Positions 14,278 through 24,857 of a stretch of DNA of 64,000 nucleotides are shown here, piece by piece (the stretch's first letter is position 1; every line of letters begins with the position of its first letter). The stretch covers positions 62,001-126,000 of the forward strand of contig MU271147.1 of NCBI GenBank assembly GCA_021432605.1. Reading direction: 5' to 3'. The translations under genes were made by a program, and so were the position numbers. The stretch is from Coniochaeta sp. PMI_546 (taxonomy: Eukaryota; Ascomycota; Sordariomycetes; Coniochaetales; Coniochaetaceae). The notes below the pieces were generated by a model that had not been told where the DNA came from, searched no databases, and worked only from the letters and a program-made list of their open reading frames with translations.

Positions 14278-14805
14278 TCAAAGCCCATCAGCATCAGCCC
14301 ACCAACGCTTCTTGAGCGACATTCCAAGAGTGACCGGCGCAGTTTCCACAAATCCGTGCTTCTCATAGAGTTTCCTGCCCGGCCCGTCGGCCAAAAGCGT
14401 AACATAAGGTTCATTGCCCTCACCAACCGGTGCGTTTGCCTTGATGTACGCCAGCAGCTCCCTTAGGATGACCTGACCGAAGCCCTTGCGCTGATGTTCG
14501 GGCAGGGTGGCCATGTCAGCGATGTGGAAGTACCAGCCGCCATCGCCGATGATGCGGCCCATCGCCACTGCTTGAGGTGCAGGTGCTGCTGCGTCCGAGT
14601 CCGATGCGGAGGGATCCGTCCATGATATGTAGCAACCGTACCAGCTCCCTGCTGGCACGGGTGCTGCCTGCTCTTCCGACTTTGGCGTCAGGCCTGAGGC
14701 CCTGCGGAGGTGGCAGTATTCGGACACGTTGGGGTATCCCGACTGGAGGGTGTATCCTGCCGGTAGGGCCGGCGCTGTTGCGGGCTTTTGCTTTGTGGAC
14801 GACAT
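14278..14805 (-). CDS. GNAT-family N-acetyltransferase
   Basis: A single-exon gene of 175 residues. GNAT enzymes move an acetyl group from acetyl-CoA to an amine; the acceptor is unknown here. The acetyl-CoA pyrophosphate loop (motif A) is clear as HQRKGFGQVIL, residues 104-114 (Q105-R-K-G-x-G110). It is preceded by strand IADMATLPE and followed by the helix RELLAYIKANA. Motif B is seen near the end as YVTLLADGPGRKLYEKHGF, which is the usual GNAT C-terminal strand-helix-strand. The N-terminal part begins the domain with LPAGYTLQSGYPNVSEYCHLR, as in the small fungal single-domain GNATs. No targeting signal is evident, so it is probably cytosolic. Confidence 0.88.
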   Translation of the reverse strand: MSSTKQKPATAPALPAGYTLQSGYPNVSEYCHLRRASGLTPKSEEQAAPVPAGSWYGCYISWTDPSASDSDAAAPAPQAVAMGRIIGDGGWYFHIADMATLPEHQRKGFGQVILRELLAYIKANAPVGEGNEPYVTLLADGPGRKLYEKHGFVETAPVTLGMSLKKRWWADADGL

Positions 14806-15860
14806 GTTTGCGGTGAGGTTTGAGATGGGATGGCAGACTGAGAGTGTCTAGACTAGGCACTGTGTATGATGGGTAAGGTTTGCATGAGGTAGGCTGGAGT
14901 TTCAGAGCAGAACTCAATACTTGGTTGACTGGGGTCGTTCCAAAGGTTTATACCAAACGCCTGATGCTCCCGAAAACGGTCTACCTCTACGCTTGAACAG
15001 GGTTTACGCCCGGCGTGAGTCAGAGCGGAAGGATTCCTTCGCTCCTCCGAACGTGTTTCCGAGGCATCGTCGGAACACTGGACGCCGCTCTGTGGAGCAA
15101 TGCGGCCGATCTTTGGCTCGCTGGCAACTGCAGATTGGCGTGGATCCCAGCACGCGATGCACCTTCCGACATCGTCATGGCGCCGCGAACCGGAGCACGA
15201 GCTCACGTGATGTCGGGCTGCCCTGCCAACTGTATGACTGAGTATCGAAGGTACCGAGGTACCTTACTCTTTTGGTATGAACTGTGAAGGCAGCCTTACT
15301 GCCATCCAGTTTGACGACATGCGTGCTGCAATTTGTCTCGAAGATGAGACAAGAAAATGTTCAGTCTTCAGCATTTTGCTGTGACGTCGACATCGCTTCG
15401 TCCACCGGTCGAGCGTAGGGAAGGTTCTTGGTCTTATCTCAACAGCCTTCAAACATCAGTATGAAGCGACGCAGCCGCCTAAGGCACGATGCTCAGAACA
15501 CCCTACATCTACAGTTCATAGCGGTGACATATGCGCCATTTCCTTTACTTAGCTAAAGTTACCGCTCGACGATCTCATGCACCCGTTATGCTTCCCAGGA
15601 TCCTCTAACGATCTCGGTAGTCCCAGGCATGTAAAACTCTATCTTCCTCGATGCATCTCTCGGTCCTTGGCTCTAAACAGTCGTCACATGTGCTGCGAGT
15701 GCTGTCGCCGCCTACCTGAATATGGCTCGTTTCTCTATAAATACCTCCAAGCAGACGGAGGGGAGGCGTCGAAGACTGAGTGTGTCTCGCAAACTTGTAT
15801 CTCCTCTAACATCTTCGATCTGCAACTGCATTTTAACACGTGTTGTGGGCACACTCAATC
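14806..15860. other. Intergenic region upstream of GNAT
   Basis: About 1.05 kb with no supported gene. Short open frames lack domains. Words of the GGTACCGAGGTACC type occur near 15250. It should include the GNAT promoter. Confidence 0.5.
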
Positions 15861-16346
15861 ATGGGTGGCTGCTATTCCAAATCCCCTGCCAATGAGGGCA
15901 GCATCAAGTCCAAAGATGACAGCTCTCATCGACGGTCTGACAGCCCTCATCCAGCAAAGTATTGCAAGCAACCCTCGCCTGCGGCTGGAGGGCATGGACA
16001 GAATCCCGGTCCTTCGAGCGCATCGCCTGAGGACTATGATCTTGTCGCAGTGAAACCACCATCTTCAGGGGAGACCGCAACAACTCCAAATCCCAAGGAC
16101 GATTTGGTCCCCCATCATTCGCAGCAAACCCCTGCCACGTCTGCGCTATCAACACTGTCAGCCTCAGAGCGCCGCTTTGGAAGATTTTACCCAGTCACAG
16201 AGCCAGGGCCGTCCTCTCATATCAGCGTTCCGTGCGACGACCACAAATGCGCCCCAAAGGAAGACATCCAGTCGCATGCCGGCGACAGATCTTCCTCAGA
16301 CTCCTCAGTCCAGTTCAGCAGTGTTCGTTCGAGGGCTTCCACCTAA
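15861..16346 (+). CDS. Possible small acylated protein
   Basis: A 161-residue open frame. I do not recognise a family. Its start reads MGGCYSKS: glycine at position 2, cysteine at 4 and serine at 6 fit an N-myristoylation plus palmitoylation signal, which would place the product on membranes. The rest is Ser/Pro/His-rich and low in hydrophobic residues, so it is probably disordered; a short region reads SASERRFGRFYPV. There is an upstream in-frame ATG at 15840, but the acyl signal favours 15861. It lies in a gene-poor stretch and has no neighbour that explains it. It could be a chance frame, hence the low confidence. Confidence 0.35.
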   Translation: MGGCYSKSPANEGSIKSKDDSSHRRSDSPHPAKYCKQPSPAAGGHGQNPGPSSASPEDYDLVAVKPPSSGETATTPNPKDDLVPHHSQQTPATSALSTLSASERRFGRFYPVTEPGPSSHISVPCDDHKCAPKEDIQSHAGDRSSSDSSVQFSSVRSRAST

Positions 16347-18572
16347 CTGCTTTGATACCACCTAGTAACGCTAGATGGGGGATGGCGACCTTGGAGGACG
16401 ACACGTTGTATATCACACTTCTCGTGTTTACCCATATTCATGGCTGGGCTGTCAGAATTATGTTTTCCGGATATCACCATTGTTGCAGCTGAATCGCAAC
16501 TGTCAGGCTCCCTGCCTGCCATGTTTAGGGACAGTCCGGCAGTTGGGTCTCATGTTACACAATAATACAGCGCGCTAAATGCTACTGCGAGAGGAACACG
16601 TCTTAAGTTAACAACGGATCAATACTTCCCCGTTACGCACCAACGAGAGACAGGCCAGCTTGTACAAGCAGAGCCACAGGAGCACCTGCATGCTAGTTAA
16701 GGGGCAAGGGCACAAATGTTCTACTATGACTTGATACAAGGGCTCAGTCAAGACTTAGACAACGCAAGGAGAGATGGCTCACTGATTTTGATGCATATTT
16801 CAGGGATGCCGGCACGTCGAAATGGTGGAGGGGCTAGCTGATGGGAGTATGGTTAAAGTGTTCTATTTGATCCTTAGAGACTCTGTTACTGTCCCGATGA
16901 ACCTTCTAGATATCGAATGTATCTCGCGCAATCTGATGCTGATGTTGAATTTATCCTTGTTTGTCTAACTGGTTCCAGAGGTGGCAATGTTTTAAACCAG
17001 ATGTCCCTCCATGGAGAGCAGAATACTGAAGAACGAGTATCGGTTCTCACAATCGGTGCTGCATCGACATTGCCGCGCAAACCAGCCTTGAACGCATCGC
17101 AGAGCTTTGAAGAAGTGACGACTCAACCGCGCTAACCCAACCCAAGATGGACGCGTAACTAGACAGTGAAGAAGGGAGATGCCGTGGTGGAGGAAGTCGT
17201 AGCTACTGGAGAGGGACTGATGGATGAATGGATTGTTGAAGAGCATTTCACGAACCTTGCGCTGCTGGAAGGTCGAGCATCCCCGAACGTCAGGACATGC
17301 TGGAATATGTGCAACCGTGAGATCGACAAGTGAAAGTTGGCTCTGGCACCCCACGGTATCAGCGTCATGAGTAGGTAATCCTGTTCTTCGACACATCGAA
17401 GACTATTATACGGATATTGCCAACTTGGGGGTCATCCTCAAGGGATCGACCGCCGTGCGCACGTTGACCTTATGCATACCAGTTGCTCGCAGTGTCTAAA
17501 GATCGCTTGACCTGGGTTCTTGTGTGACTGTCTCCAAACAAAGAACACGGGAGTCGAATGCGTCAACAGTAGTCCACGGAACATCTTGTAACCGCTGCAA
17601 CAGACAACTAGCAAAGGAGATATGATCCTGTACGATCGAAGATATAGCTCGGCATCCTAAAGAATCGACGGCACTGCCTAACCATGTGATATCTTGCCTC
17701 TCATCTTCGTAGATGGGATTGCCAGGCTATGGTTTGCAGCATCTTGCCGGGCGATGTACTCGGATAGGCTCCGGAAGGACGACGGTCGCTGCTGGGGGCT
17801 ATATGTGCATGTTGCGCGCCATCAAATGTAGTTGTCTTCGCCTCCGGTGTGCACAGCGGCGCACAGTCAGCTAAATACCGTGCGCAGGGCTCGAGCGTGC
17901 TGGATGAATACAGAAGACGTGAGCGGCAACCTGGCATACGCGCAGAAAGTTCAAAGAGATGTCAGATCTCCAGCGTTCATCCCGTCGGCACGGAAGTATA
18001 GCCTTGCACTTTGGCCCCCAATAGCCCCCAACAGCTCTGATGGATGACACTTCTGATGTTCAGTCGGGAAAGACTTCGAACAGCCTACAAGACCCTTTTA
18101 TAAATGCGACTGCCGTGCCGTGGTTGCATGCTGAAGGATTACTCGACCGTTTCACACGCCACGTCTTTAATCACGGCAGAGAAGGATTTCTGGGGCAGAT
18201 TGGGTTTCAATGTCGATAAGATCGACGAGATCCCCAATCGACACCATTGCGAGGTAATGTAACTAACGCGAAGGCTTTGGCTCCCTGGGTTTGATGATCG
18301 GCTGACAGGAGCAGTATACATTTGCAACCTTAATGCGCACATACCCTCGTGTCCAGACATGGGACGGTTCTGCAGCTTTTCGTACCATCCTTCGGCCTTT
18401 GACTGTCCAGAGGCTGCGCTCCGAGTCGCAAGGTCTTCCCACGGCTGTCTATATAACACTAGTATATGATCTCGTCATGGCAGAAGGCATCTCTTGACCG
18501 TCCGCCCAACTTCTTCTGTGCATATGATGACCTCAGAGTGACAAATGCCTCTGGCAGTCGGCAAAGCTTGGA
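16347..18572. other. Gene-poor region upstream of the carboxypeptidase
   Basis: About 2.2 kb with lower GC than the flanks and no convincing gene. One candidate is a two-exon frame at 18128-18253 plus 18309-18497 (104 residues) with a GTAATG donor; it reads protein-like but has no known domain and is discussed as a finding. The last few hundred bases should contain the carboxypeptidase promoter. Confidence 0.45.
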
Positions 18573-20585
18573 ATGAAATCCTTATTAGCTATCGCACTGT
18601 CTGCGACGTGCGTCAGCGCGACTCTTAATTGGCATCATGTCTCCGAGAGACATGTCCGCCCAGAAGCCTTTGGGGAATCTGCAGGACACGGGTTACCCAA
18701 GAGACAGAGCTCCACAAACACAAGCAGGTTCTTGACTGACAAGACGCAAAGTAAGGATATCTTTCCTTTTTTCTGCGGTCATACCACTTACCTCATACCT
18801 AGAATTTGCCGTCAATGGCGCCAACCTGCCAAACGTAGGCTTTGATGTTGGGGAGTCATACGCCGGGTCGCTCCCTGTCGGTGACGCAAATCCCGGTGCC
18901 GAGCTGTTCTACTGGTTCTTCCCCTCGACCAGTGAGCAAGCCGAGGCGGAAAAGGAGATTCTCTTTTGGGTCACAGGAGGAGTGAGTAACCTCCCCGTAA
19001 GACATAGTGATCCATCGGCTGACTCTTGGCCTCTCAGCCCGGCTGCTCTTCAGTGGGAGAACTCCTGCAAGAGAACGGCCCTTTCCTCTGGCAACCCGGG
19101 ACGTTCGGCCCCGTAGTCAACCCCTGGAGCTGGCACCGCCTCACCAACGTCGTGTGGGTCGACCAGCCCGTCGGCGCCGGCTTCTCTGTCGGCAACGCGA
19201 CGGCCCGCAACGAGCAGGACGTTGCCACCCAGTTCATGGGATTCTGGAAAAACTTCGTCGACACCTTCGCCCTGCAGGGCTACAAGGTGTACGTGACGGG
19301 CTCGTCCTATAGCGGCATGTACTGCCCCTACATCGCCAGCGCGATGCTCGACGCCCGCGACCCGGCCTACTTCAACGTGTCCGGCATGATGATCTTCGAC
19401 GGCACGTACTCGAACCCCATCGTCGAGCAGGACCTGATCGCGTCCGCCTTCCACGACCAGTGGGAGAACGTGTTCGCCTTCAACGACACCTTCAAGGCTT
19501 CCCTCCGCGACGCCGCCCGCACCTGCGGCTACACCGACTACCTCTCCGAGTACCTCGTCTACCCGGCCAAGGGCGTCCAGCCGGCCCAGCCGCCGGGCGC
19601 GCTGCCCGACGGCTCCCAGCCCAAGCCCGGGTGCGACCTGCTCAACACCTTCTTCTCGGCCGCGGTCGAGACGAACCCGTGCTTCAGCCCCTACGACATC
19701 CTGACCGTGTGCCCGCGCAAGTTCGACCCCCTCGGCTTCGCCGACGGCGTCAACTTCGTCGCCAACGGGTCGACCGTGTACTTCGACCGCGCCGACGTGA
19801 AAGCCGCCATCCACGCCCCCGCCGACAAGGCCTGGGCCTTCTGTCAAGACGGCAGCACGGGCGGCGTCTCCGTCTTCGTCAACGGGACAGACGAGAGCCT
19901 CCTCTCGGGCCCGGGCTCCCAGCCCGTGCTGCCGGGCGTCATCGACCGCACGCGCAACGTCATCCTCGCCCACGGCGCCCGCGACTGGGTCCTCATGGAG
20001 AAGGGCGCGCTTCTGACCATCCAGAACCTGACGTGGGGCGGACAGCTGGGCTTCCAGCGCGACCCACGCGGCAACGGCACCGACCTCGTCATGCCGGCGC
20101 TGAGCGACGCCTACGCCCGGGCGCTGCAGCAGGTCGGCTCCGTGGTCGGGCTCACCGCGGGGGGAGGTCAGGGGGTGGTGGGCAGCGTGCACTCGGAGCG
20201 CGGCCTCACTTACCTCGGGGTCGACACCTCGGGCCACTTCCTCAGCATGGTCGCGCCCGAGGTGTCCTTCCGCGCCCTTGAGGTGCTACTGGGGCGGGTG
20301 GACGGGTTTGACGGCGCGAAGCCGTTCTCGACCGATGTTGGGTCCGCGCAGTCTGCTGTCGTGGTCGCCGGCAATGGCACGAGTGGTGGCGGGGCCGCCA
20401 GCGGCTACGGCTATGGCGCCGCCGGGGGCAATGCCATGCAAGGTGATCCGGCGGGCAGTGCGGCTGCGGCTGCCAGCGCCGAGCCGGTCAAGAAGACTCC
20501 TAATAGCGCGCCGGGTCTGCATGTCCGAAGCGCGGGCCTGTTGACGGGCTCTCTTGTGTTTGGTCTTGCATTTCTCGCGCTGTAA
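18573..20585 (+). CDS. GPI-type secreted serine carboxypeptidase (peptidase S10)
   Basis: Three exons (18573-18750, 18803-18981, 19038-20585) give 634 residues. Family S10 removes C-terminal residues from peptides, usually at acid pH. A signal peptide covers about residues 1-16 (MKSLLAIALSATCVSA). The catalytic triad is visible: S209 in GSSYSGMY, D435 in HGARDWVLM and H519 in TSGHFLSMVAPE. The oxyanion and substrate region TGGPGCSSVGELLQENGPF crosses the exon 2/3 joint, which confirms the splice. The WVDQPVGAGFS motif is also canonical. Several NxS/T sites suggest N-glycosylation. After the catalytic domain comes a Gly/Ala/Ser-rich linker and a hydrophobic C-terminus (about 613-634), the pattern of a GPI anchor. 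Exon 3 is much richer in GC than the flanks, which creates long open frames on the other strand that are not genes. Confidence 0.95.
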
Positions 20586-20766
20586 TAGTCCGGCTTTGAT
20601 TGGGGTTCGGCGTTTCAAAGGTTTTGTTCAGTCTATGGGATTGACTTTTCCCCGGCCCACCTTACACATCTGGATTGTCTGTCCATCCTCAAAACACCAC
20701 AACACCGTAAAACCACATCACCACAACGCAAAAGCAGCAAAAAGGCAAACCTCGACGGCTCTTTCC

Positions 20767-20854
20767 TGCCCGCTACCAGAATTGAACTGGCGACCTCATC
20801 ATTCCCATTATAGGGGAGTACTAGTGATGCGCTCTACCACTGAGCTAAGCGGGC
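20767..20854 (-). tRNA. tRNA-Thr (AGU) with a 16-nt intron
   Basis: The reverse complement folds as a full cloverleaf. The acceptor stem GCCCGCT pairs perfectly with AGCGGGC, discriminator A. The D arm is GCTC-AGTGGTA-GAGC, the anticodon stem CATCA/TGATG, and the T arm GCCAG-TTCAATT-CTGGT. The anticodon loop CTAGTA-A holds AGT. A 16-nt intron lies after position 37, the usual place in nuclear tRNA genes. Confidence 0.93.
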
Positions 20855-21176
20855 CGCATGCGTTGTTGTGGAGAGCGAGGCCGGTATCATGACTCAAGTC
20901 CGCAGCGTCTCTATCCACAAACCTGTCTGTCCCAGGGGCAGAAGAGAGATGGCAGGTACAGAATCCAGTCTATTCTATTGCCTCCTTTGTCATAACACTA
21001 TGTGACATAAAGTCTCCTGTGTACCTGTATCAAAAACTCCAATATGCAAGAATCTCCCCTGGAAGAAACAAACCACCTGCCTTGCGCCACGAAGAATGAT
21101 CAAACATCGACATCGATGCTCTGATGAGAAGTGAAAAGCACGGTCCTATAATCGATAAACATGCCACAGACATCCG
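20855..21176. other. Short intergenic stretch
   Basis: 322 bp between tRNA-Thr and the 3' end of the small secreted protein gene. Nothing recognised. Confidence 0.5.
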
Positions 21177-21780
21177 CTAGTTCTTGGTGATCTCAGTAAC
21201 AACAAGCTGGAAAGTCTCGGCAGCCTTGAAGGGACGGCCGTTGATGAAGACCTCGCCCTTGGTGCGCACCGTTAGGGTGAAAGTCTTGACAGTCGTCTGG
21301 CCCTGCCCGTTGCCGTTACCATTGGTAGCCGGCAGGGCAGCCGGCTCCGGGGCGCGGAGCAGACGGCTGTTGCCAGTAGCCCACTGCGTTCATGTCGTGG
21401 TTAGCTTTGAGGGCCCAAACTCAACGCTCGAGAAGAGGAAGAAGCCAACATACCCAGACACGAATGTCAACCCTCTTCTTCACAATGAAGGTCCGGCGCC
21501 GGCCATTGTCGACGATAGTGAAGGTCTTGTCAACCTCGAAGGTGAAGCCCTGCGCCGGCTTGGAGAAGTCGTAGTTCCAGCGGCGGGCTATCTCGCTGCC
21601 CTCGGACCGCTGCTCGATGGCCGTTTCGGTGTCTTCGATGGTGAAGAATTCGGAGATGGGGGCTGTGTTGGTTGATTCGAGAGTGGTCACGTCAGAGCCT
21701 TCGGAGGATGAGGGGAGGGCGGGGGCGGCTGCGGTGAGGCCCGCGATAGCGAGGGTGCTGAGGATGAGGGTGAACTTCAT
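21177..21780 (-). CDS. Small secreted cysteine-free protein
   Basis: Exons 21780-21454 and 21383-21177 join in phase 0 across a GTATGT intron to give 177 residues. No known family. It starts with a clear signal peptide (MKFTLILSTLAIAGLTAAAPA, cleavage near residue 19). The mature chain has an acidic N-terminal half, a possible dibasic processing site (ARRW near residue 67) and a beta-strand-rich segment (DKTFTIVDNGRRRTFIVKKRVDIRVW). A Gly/Asn/Gln linker leads to another strand-rich part (TTVKTFTLTVRTKGEVFING). It contains no cysteine, unlike most apoplastic effectors. A TATA-like element lies about 170 nt upstream. Its small size, export signal and orphan nature make it an effector-like candidate, but nothing shows that directly. 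Confidence 0.8.
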
Positions 21781-23109
21781 GTTGATGTAAGTTTGGGGAT
21801 GATGTGGTATTTTGTGAGGTTGTTTGGCTTGGGGTCTTGAGGTTGAAGATAAGTATTTGTGCGTGTAGCTGTAGCTGGAGTACGTGTGCAGTATTGATGG
21901 CTGTTGATATCGAGCATGTATGCATCGACAAGAAGCTCTGGGCCTGCATTATATAGAAATCTCGAGTTGTACTTCATTCATGGTTCGATCTTGAATGGTT
22001 GCACGATGATTGTCCGTCGTTCTATAAACGAAAAGGGGCTGCACAGCCGTGCGGCGCCGTACTGTCGTCGGCTTCTGTGCTTTGATCTGAGAGCCATCCA
22101 AAATAATGATCGCAGCTCTTAATCATGACATAGTCGACGTGAAGACTCAAAGTCGACCGCAGACCACATGATACACCATCGTATCTGGCTGCTGAAACGG
22201 CCGCTCTTGGGTCAAAGACATGACAACCGAGTGGAAGTGCATTATGGCATGCATCTATTTTGGCTAGTAAGCTTGATGCCGACCATCAGAACTCCAATTG
22301 GACCAGTGATTCGTTTCATGTCGGCAGGAAGCATTCAAGTAGGTACATACAGGTCCCGTCATGGGCCCAGTGCTGCTCCTGAGATTTGGGGATAAATGAT
22401 CAAGTCCGCTCGTTGTGCCGCCTTTGTGCTTCCTCACGTCAGATTTGAACCAAGTGCAAATTGACGAGCCTATTTTATTTTGCCGTCTAGTTAGTTAGAG
22501 TAAAATGGCATAGGATTGACGGCAAGACGTATGATATTTTGGTAGATGATCAATCAGCAGCGTGGCATGGTTGTCACAGCGTCAGTGCTGGGTAGAAGGG
22601 CATGATACCGACCAACGGCATGCTCAGTCTGGTTTTGAGATATTATACGGCTGTGCCATTCGGCGACAGAACGAGCTGTAGCAGTAGGTGCACTTGTCTG
22701 CACCGGGTCCCGATGGAGTAAACAAGAGGCAAGAGGGACACAGGGGTCTACAGACATGGAGTATCACACTTTGTTAATATCAAGCATCTCAGCCATGACC
22801 ATGATGAGAGGCGTTAATGCATGCTGTGTTCCTCAGCTAAACTCTAGTCTAAGGGAAGAATCAACCTGACAGACACGTCAAGCCTGTCGTTCCACCCGTA
22901 CCGCGCCATGCGCCCAAAGAATCGCATAACGATACGAAGCCTGCCAGGTTGTTGAACTGAGGTCTGGTCAGAACCATCTCGCCACCCTCTGGGTCCATGT
23001 CCTTGTTCATGACTTGCTCAGGTCCCGCAGAGTCCATGTTGTGTGTTGACAAGTTGACGGCTTCGAAAGAAGAAACAGACGACTGATTGCAGAGTCGAGA
23101 GAGGAGGCA
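21781..23109. other. Intergenic region, secreted protein to metallothionein
   Basis: About 1.3 kb. The first 200 bp should be the promoter and leader of the small secreted protein. No supported gene; scattered short frames have no domain. Confidence 0.5.
21949..21955 (-). promoter_or_regulatory. TATA-like element of the small secreted protein gene
   Basis: TATATAA on the minus strand, about 170 nt upstream of the start codon at 21780. Spacing is plausible for a fungal TATA box. Confidence 0.4.
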
Positions 23110-23359
23110 TCAGTGCTGAAGTACGTCGCATTTGTTAGTGACAAGCCATGTGTGACAGAGACGAGAGATATAGGTGAGGGAAGGGAGAGAGAGACGGATC
23201 ACTCACCTTGCACGAGCCGCAAGCGCAACCCTCACAGCTGGAGCAGCCACAGGTGGTGCAGTCACTGGAACATCATATTGTTAGCACGATTCTTGGACGA
23301 CTCTTACATGGCTCGTCTCCGAGGGGCAGGCCAGCAGAGCAAACTCACCAAGGAGCCAT
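23110..23359 (-). CDS. Metallothionein, 24 residues, three exons
   Basis: Three tiny exons (23359-23349, 23264-23207, 23115-23110) join in frame to a 24-residue peptide with eight cysteines, in the pattern CxCxxCxCxxCxxCxCxxC starting at C4. This is the signature of fungal copper-type metallothioneins, which bind Cu(I), Zn or Cd through cysteine thiolates in the cytosol and buffer or detoxify metal. There are no aromatic residues, as usual for the family; the only histidine is the last residue. Intron 1 (84 nt) has a GTGAGT donor and a TTCCAG acceptor and splits codon 4. Intron 2 (91 nt) has GTGAGT, a CTAAC branch site and CTTCAG. The last exon codes only for histidine and the stop. A TATAAA lies about 170 nt upstream. 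The gene is too small to appear as an open frame. Each splice keeps the Cys register, which is unlikely by chance. Confidence 0.85.
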
Positions 23360-24857
23360 CTTGGATATGGTGTCTCGGGGTTCTGACGAATCACCTAAAG
23401 TGGATGTAGTTGGTGGATGCCGTTGGTTTGCAGTGTTGAATGTTTGTGCAGCTGGGTAAAGTTCTCAAGTCGAGTTGGATGAAGGAGAGCAAAAGAATTG
23501 GGATCAGAAGAAGAGGAGAACTGAGGTCTTTATAAGCCAGTCGGGGCTGACGAAGGGGAGCATATTGTAGAGTCCAGGAAGGAGCCACCTTGGGCTCCAA
23601 CTGGGGAAGATCGACTCCTGTCGAACCTACGACTCGAGGTTCACGTTGGCTGACACATACCTCGCGCTTCCCTCATCAGGCAAACTCGATCGTACAGCTG
23701 ATTTCAAGGGAAGGTGCGCGTAAAACAGGGGTCTCGGGTTGACGACAGCAAGCACACAGCATCAAATTATCTTCCAAGGTGCTGGGACATCGTATCCCAT
23801 CGCCATGGACTCTGCAAGCCAAGTACATGTTAGGATGTCACAGCATCTGGTCTCTCCGTTTCATTGGCCTTCAAATATCGACAAGAAGTCATGGTGTGGA
23901 TGGCCTGGACAGGATGTCGAGCGGAGAAGCAGAACCTATGGAGCCGAGGGCAGCCACATCGGGGCTCGTGGTGGGACCCGGATCCGACCACCGGCGAATC
24001 ACCCGGGCTCTTGGCTTGACAACTTCCAGACCCATCGTTGGTTCCTCTGACGTGGCTGCAGATCCGGGTGGAGATAAGGTAGGGAGAGTTCAGATAAGAA
24101 CGGGGTCGGAGAAGAAGCGGAAGGATACCCGACTTCACGACACTTCAGGAGACAGGTCCGATCAAGATAAGCATTCCTGCAGCAGTGCTGGAAGTCTTGT
24201 GTAAAGACGGGTGGAGGGCTTGCTGCTTGAACAGCTTAGCAGATCATTGATGGAGAGGACTTTGGAGCACATCTGAAGCATCCGAGCATCGATGCCCATA
24301 CCTCTAGTTAAGTCGGAGAAGTGAGGTTCCCGAGTCATGTGCGCCGCAGAGCCACAGAAGGAACCCGCGATAGACCACTTTTGCTCGGCCAAGTCAGCAG
24401 CGGTAGCACAGCAGCACGTCGTGACACCAGAAGGCGCCGTTTACCCTCTTGGAACTGTCCCTCGCCGTGCACAGCATATGGTGAAATCAAGCATATCCGG
24501 CATGCCATCCCCGAAACTCTGGCCGTCACCTTGACCAAGGGCTGTCGAAGTCCCTCTATCGTCCGGCCAAGGTACTTCACTGAACAGATCCGAGCGTGTA
24601 TATGTAATGGCAAAGCCCTCCATTTTACCTGCTATATACCCGTAAACTCCAAGACAGTGACCCTGATTGATCATCCCAAGCCCAGTTCGTAGCTATACAT
24701 GTAAGCACACCAGTCCATGATGAGCCTCTCTCAGATGAGCCCAAATGTCGTTGCCAATCGGATTAGAACCTGACTGGCCCCAGACCGAAATATACCATAT
24801 ACGTCCCTCATAGTCCGGCCATTACCCATGTCACGCACACAACATCATAAACCCTCG
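23360..24857. other. Intergenic region, metallothionein upstream to GH17 3' end
   Basis: About 1.5 kb. The first part is the metallothionein leader and promoter (TATAAA at 23529-23534). The remainder holds no supported gene. Confidence 0.5.
23529..23534 (-). promoter_or_regulatory. TATA box of the metallothionein gene
   Basis: TATAAA on the minus strand, about 170 nt before the start codon at 23359. A TATA box fits the inducible expression usual for metallothioneins; I could not assign a metal-response element. Confidence 0.5.

Noticed and set aside
19050-20237. 395-residue open frame antisense to the carboxypeptidase
   Set aside because: It is a shadow of a GC-rich coding exon, full of G, V, D, R and E with no domain; the sense strand carries a full catalytic triad.
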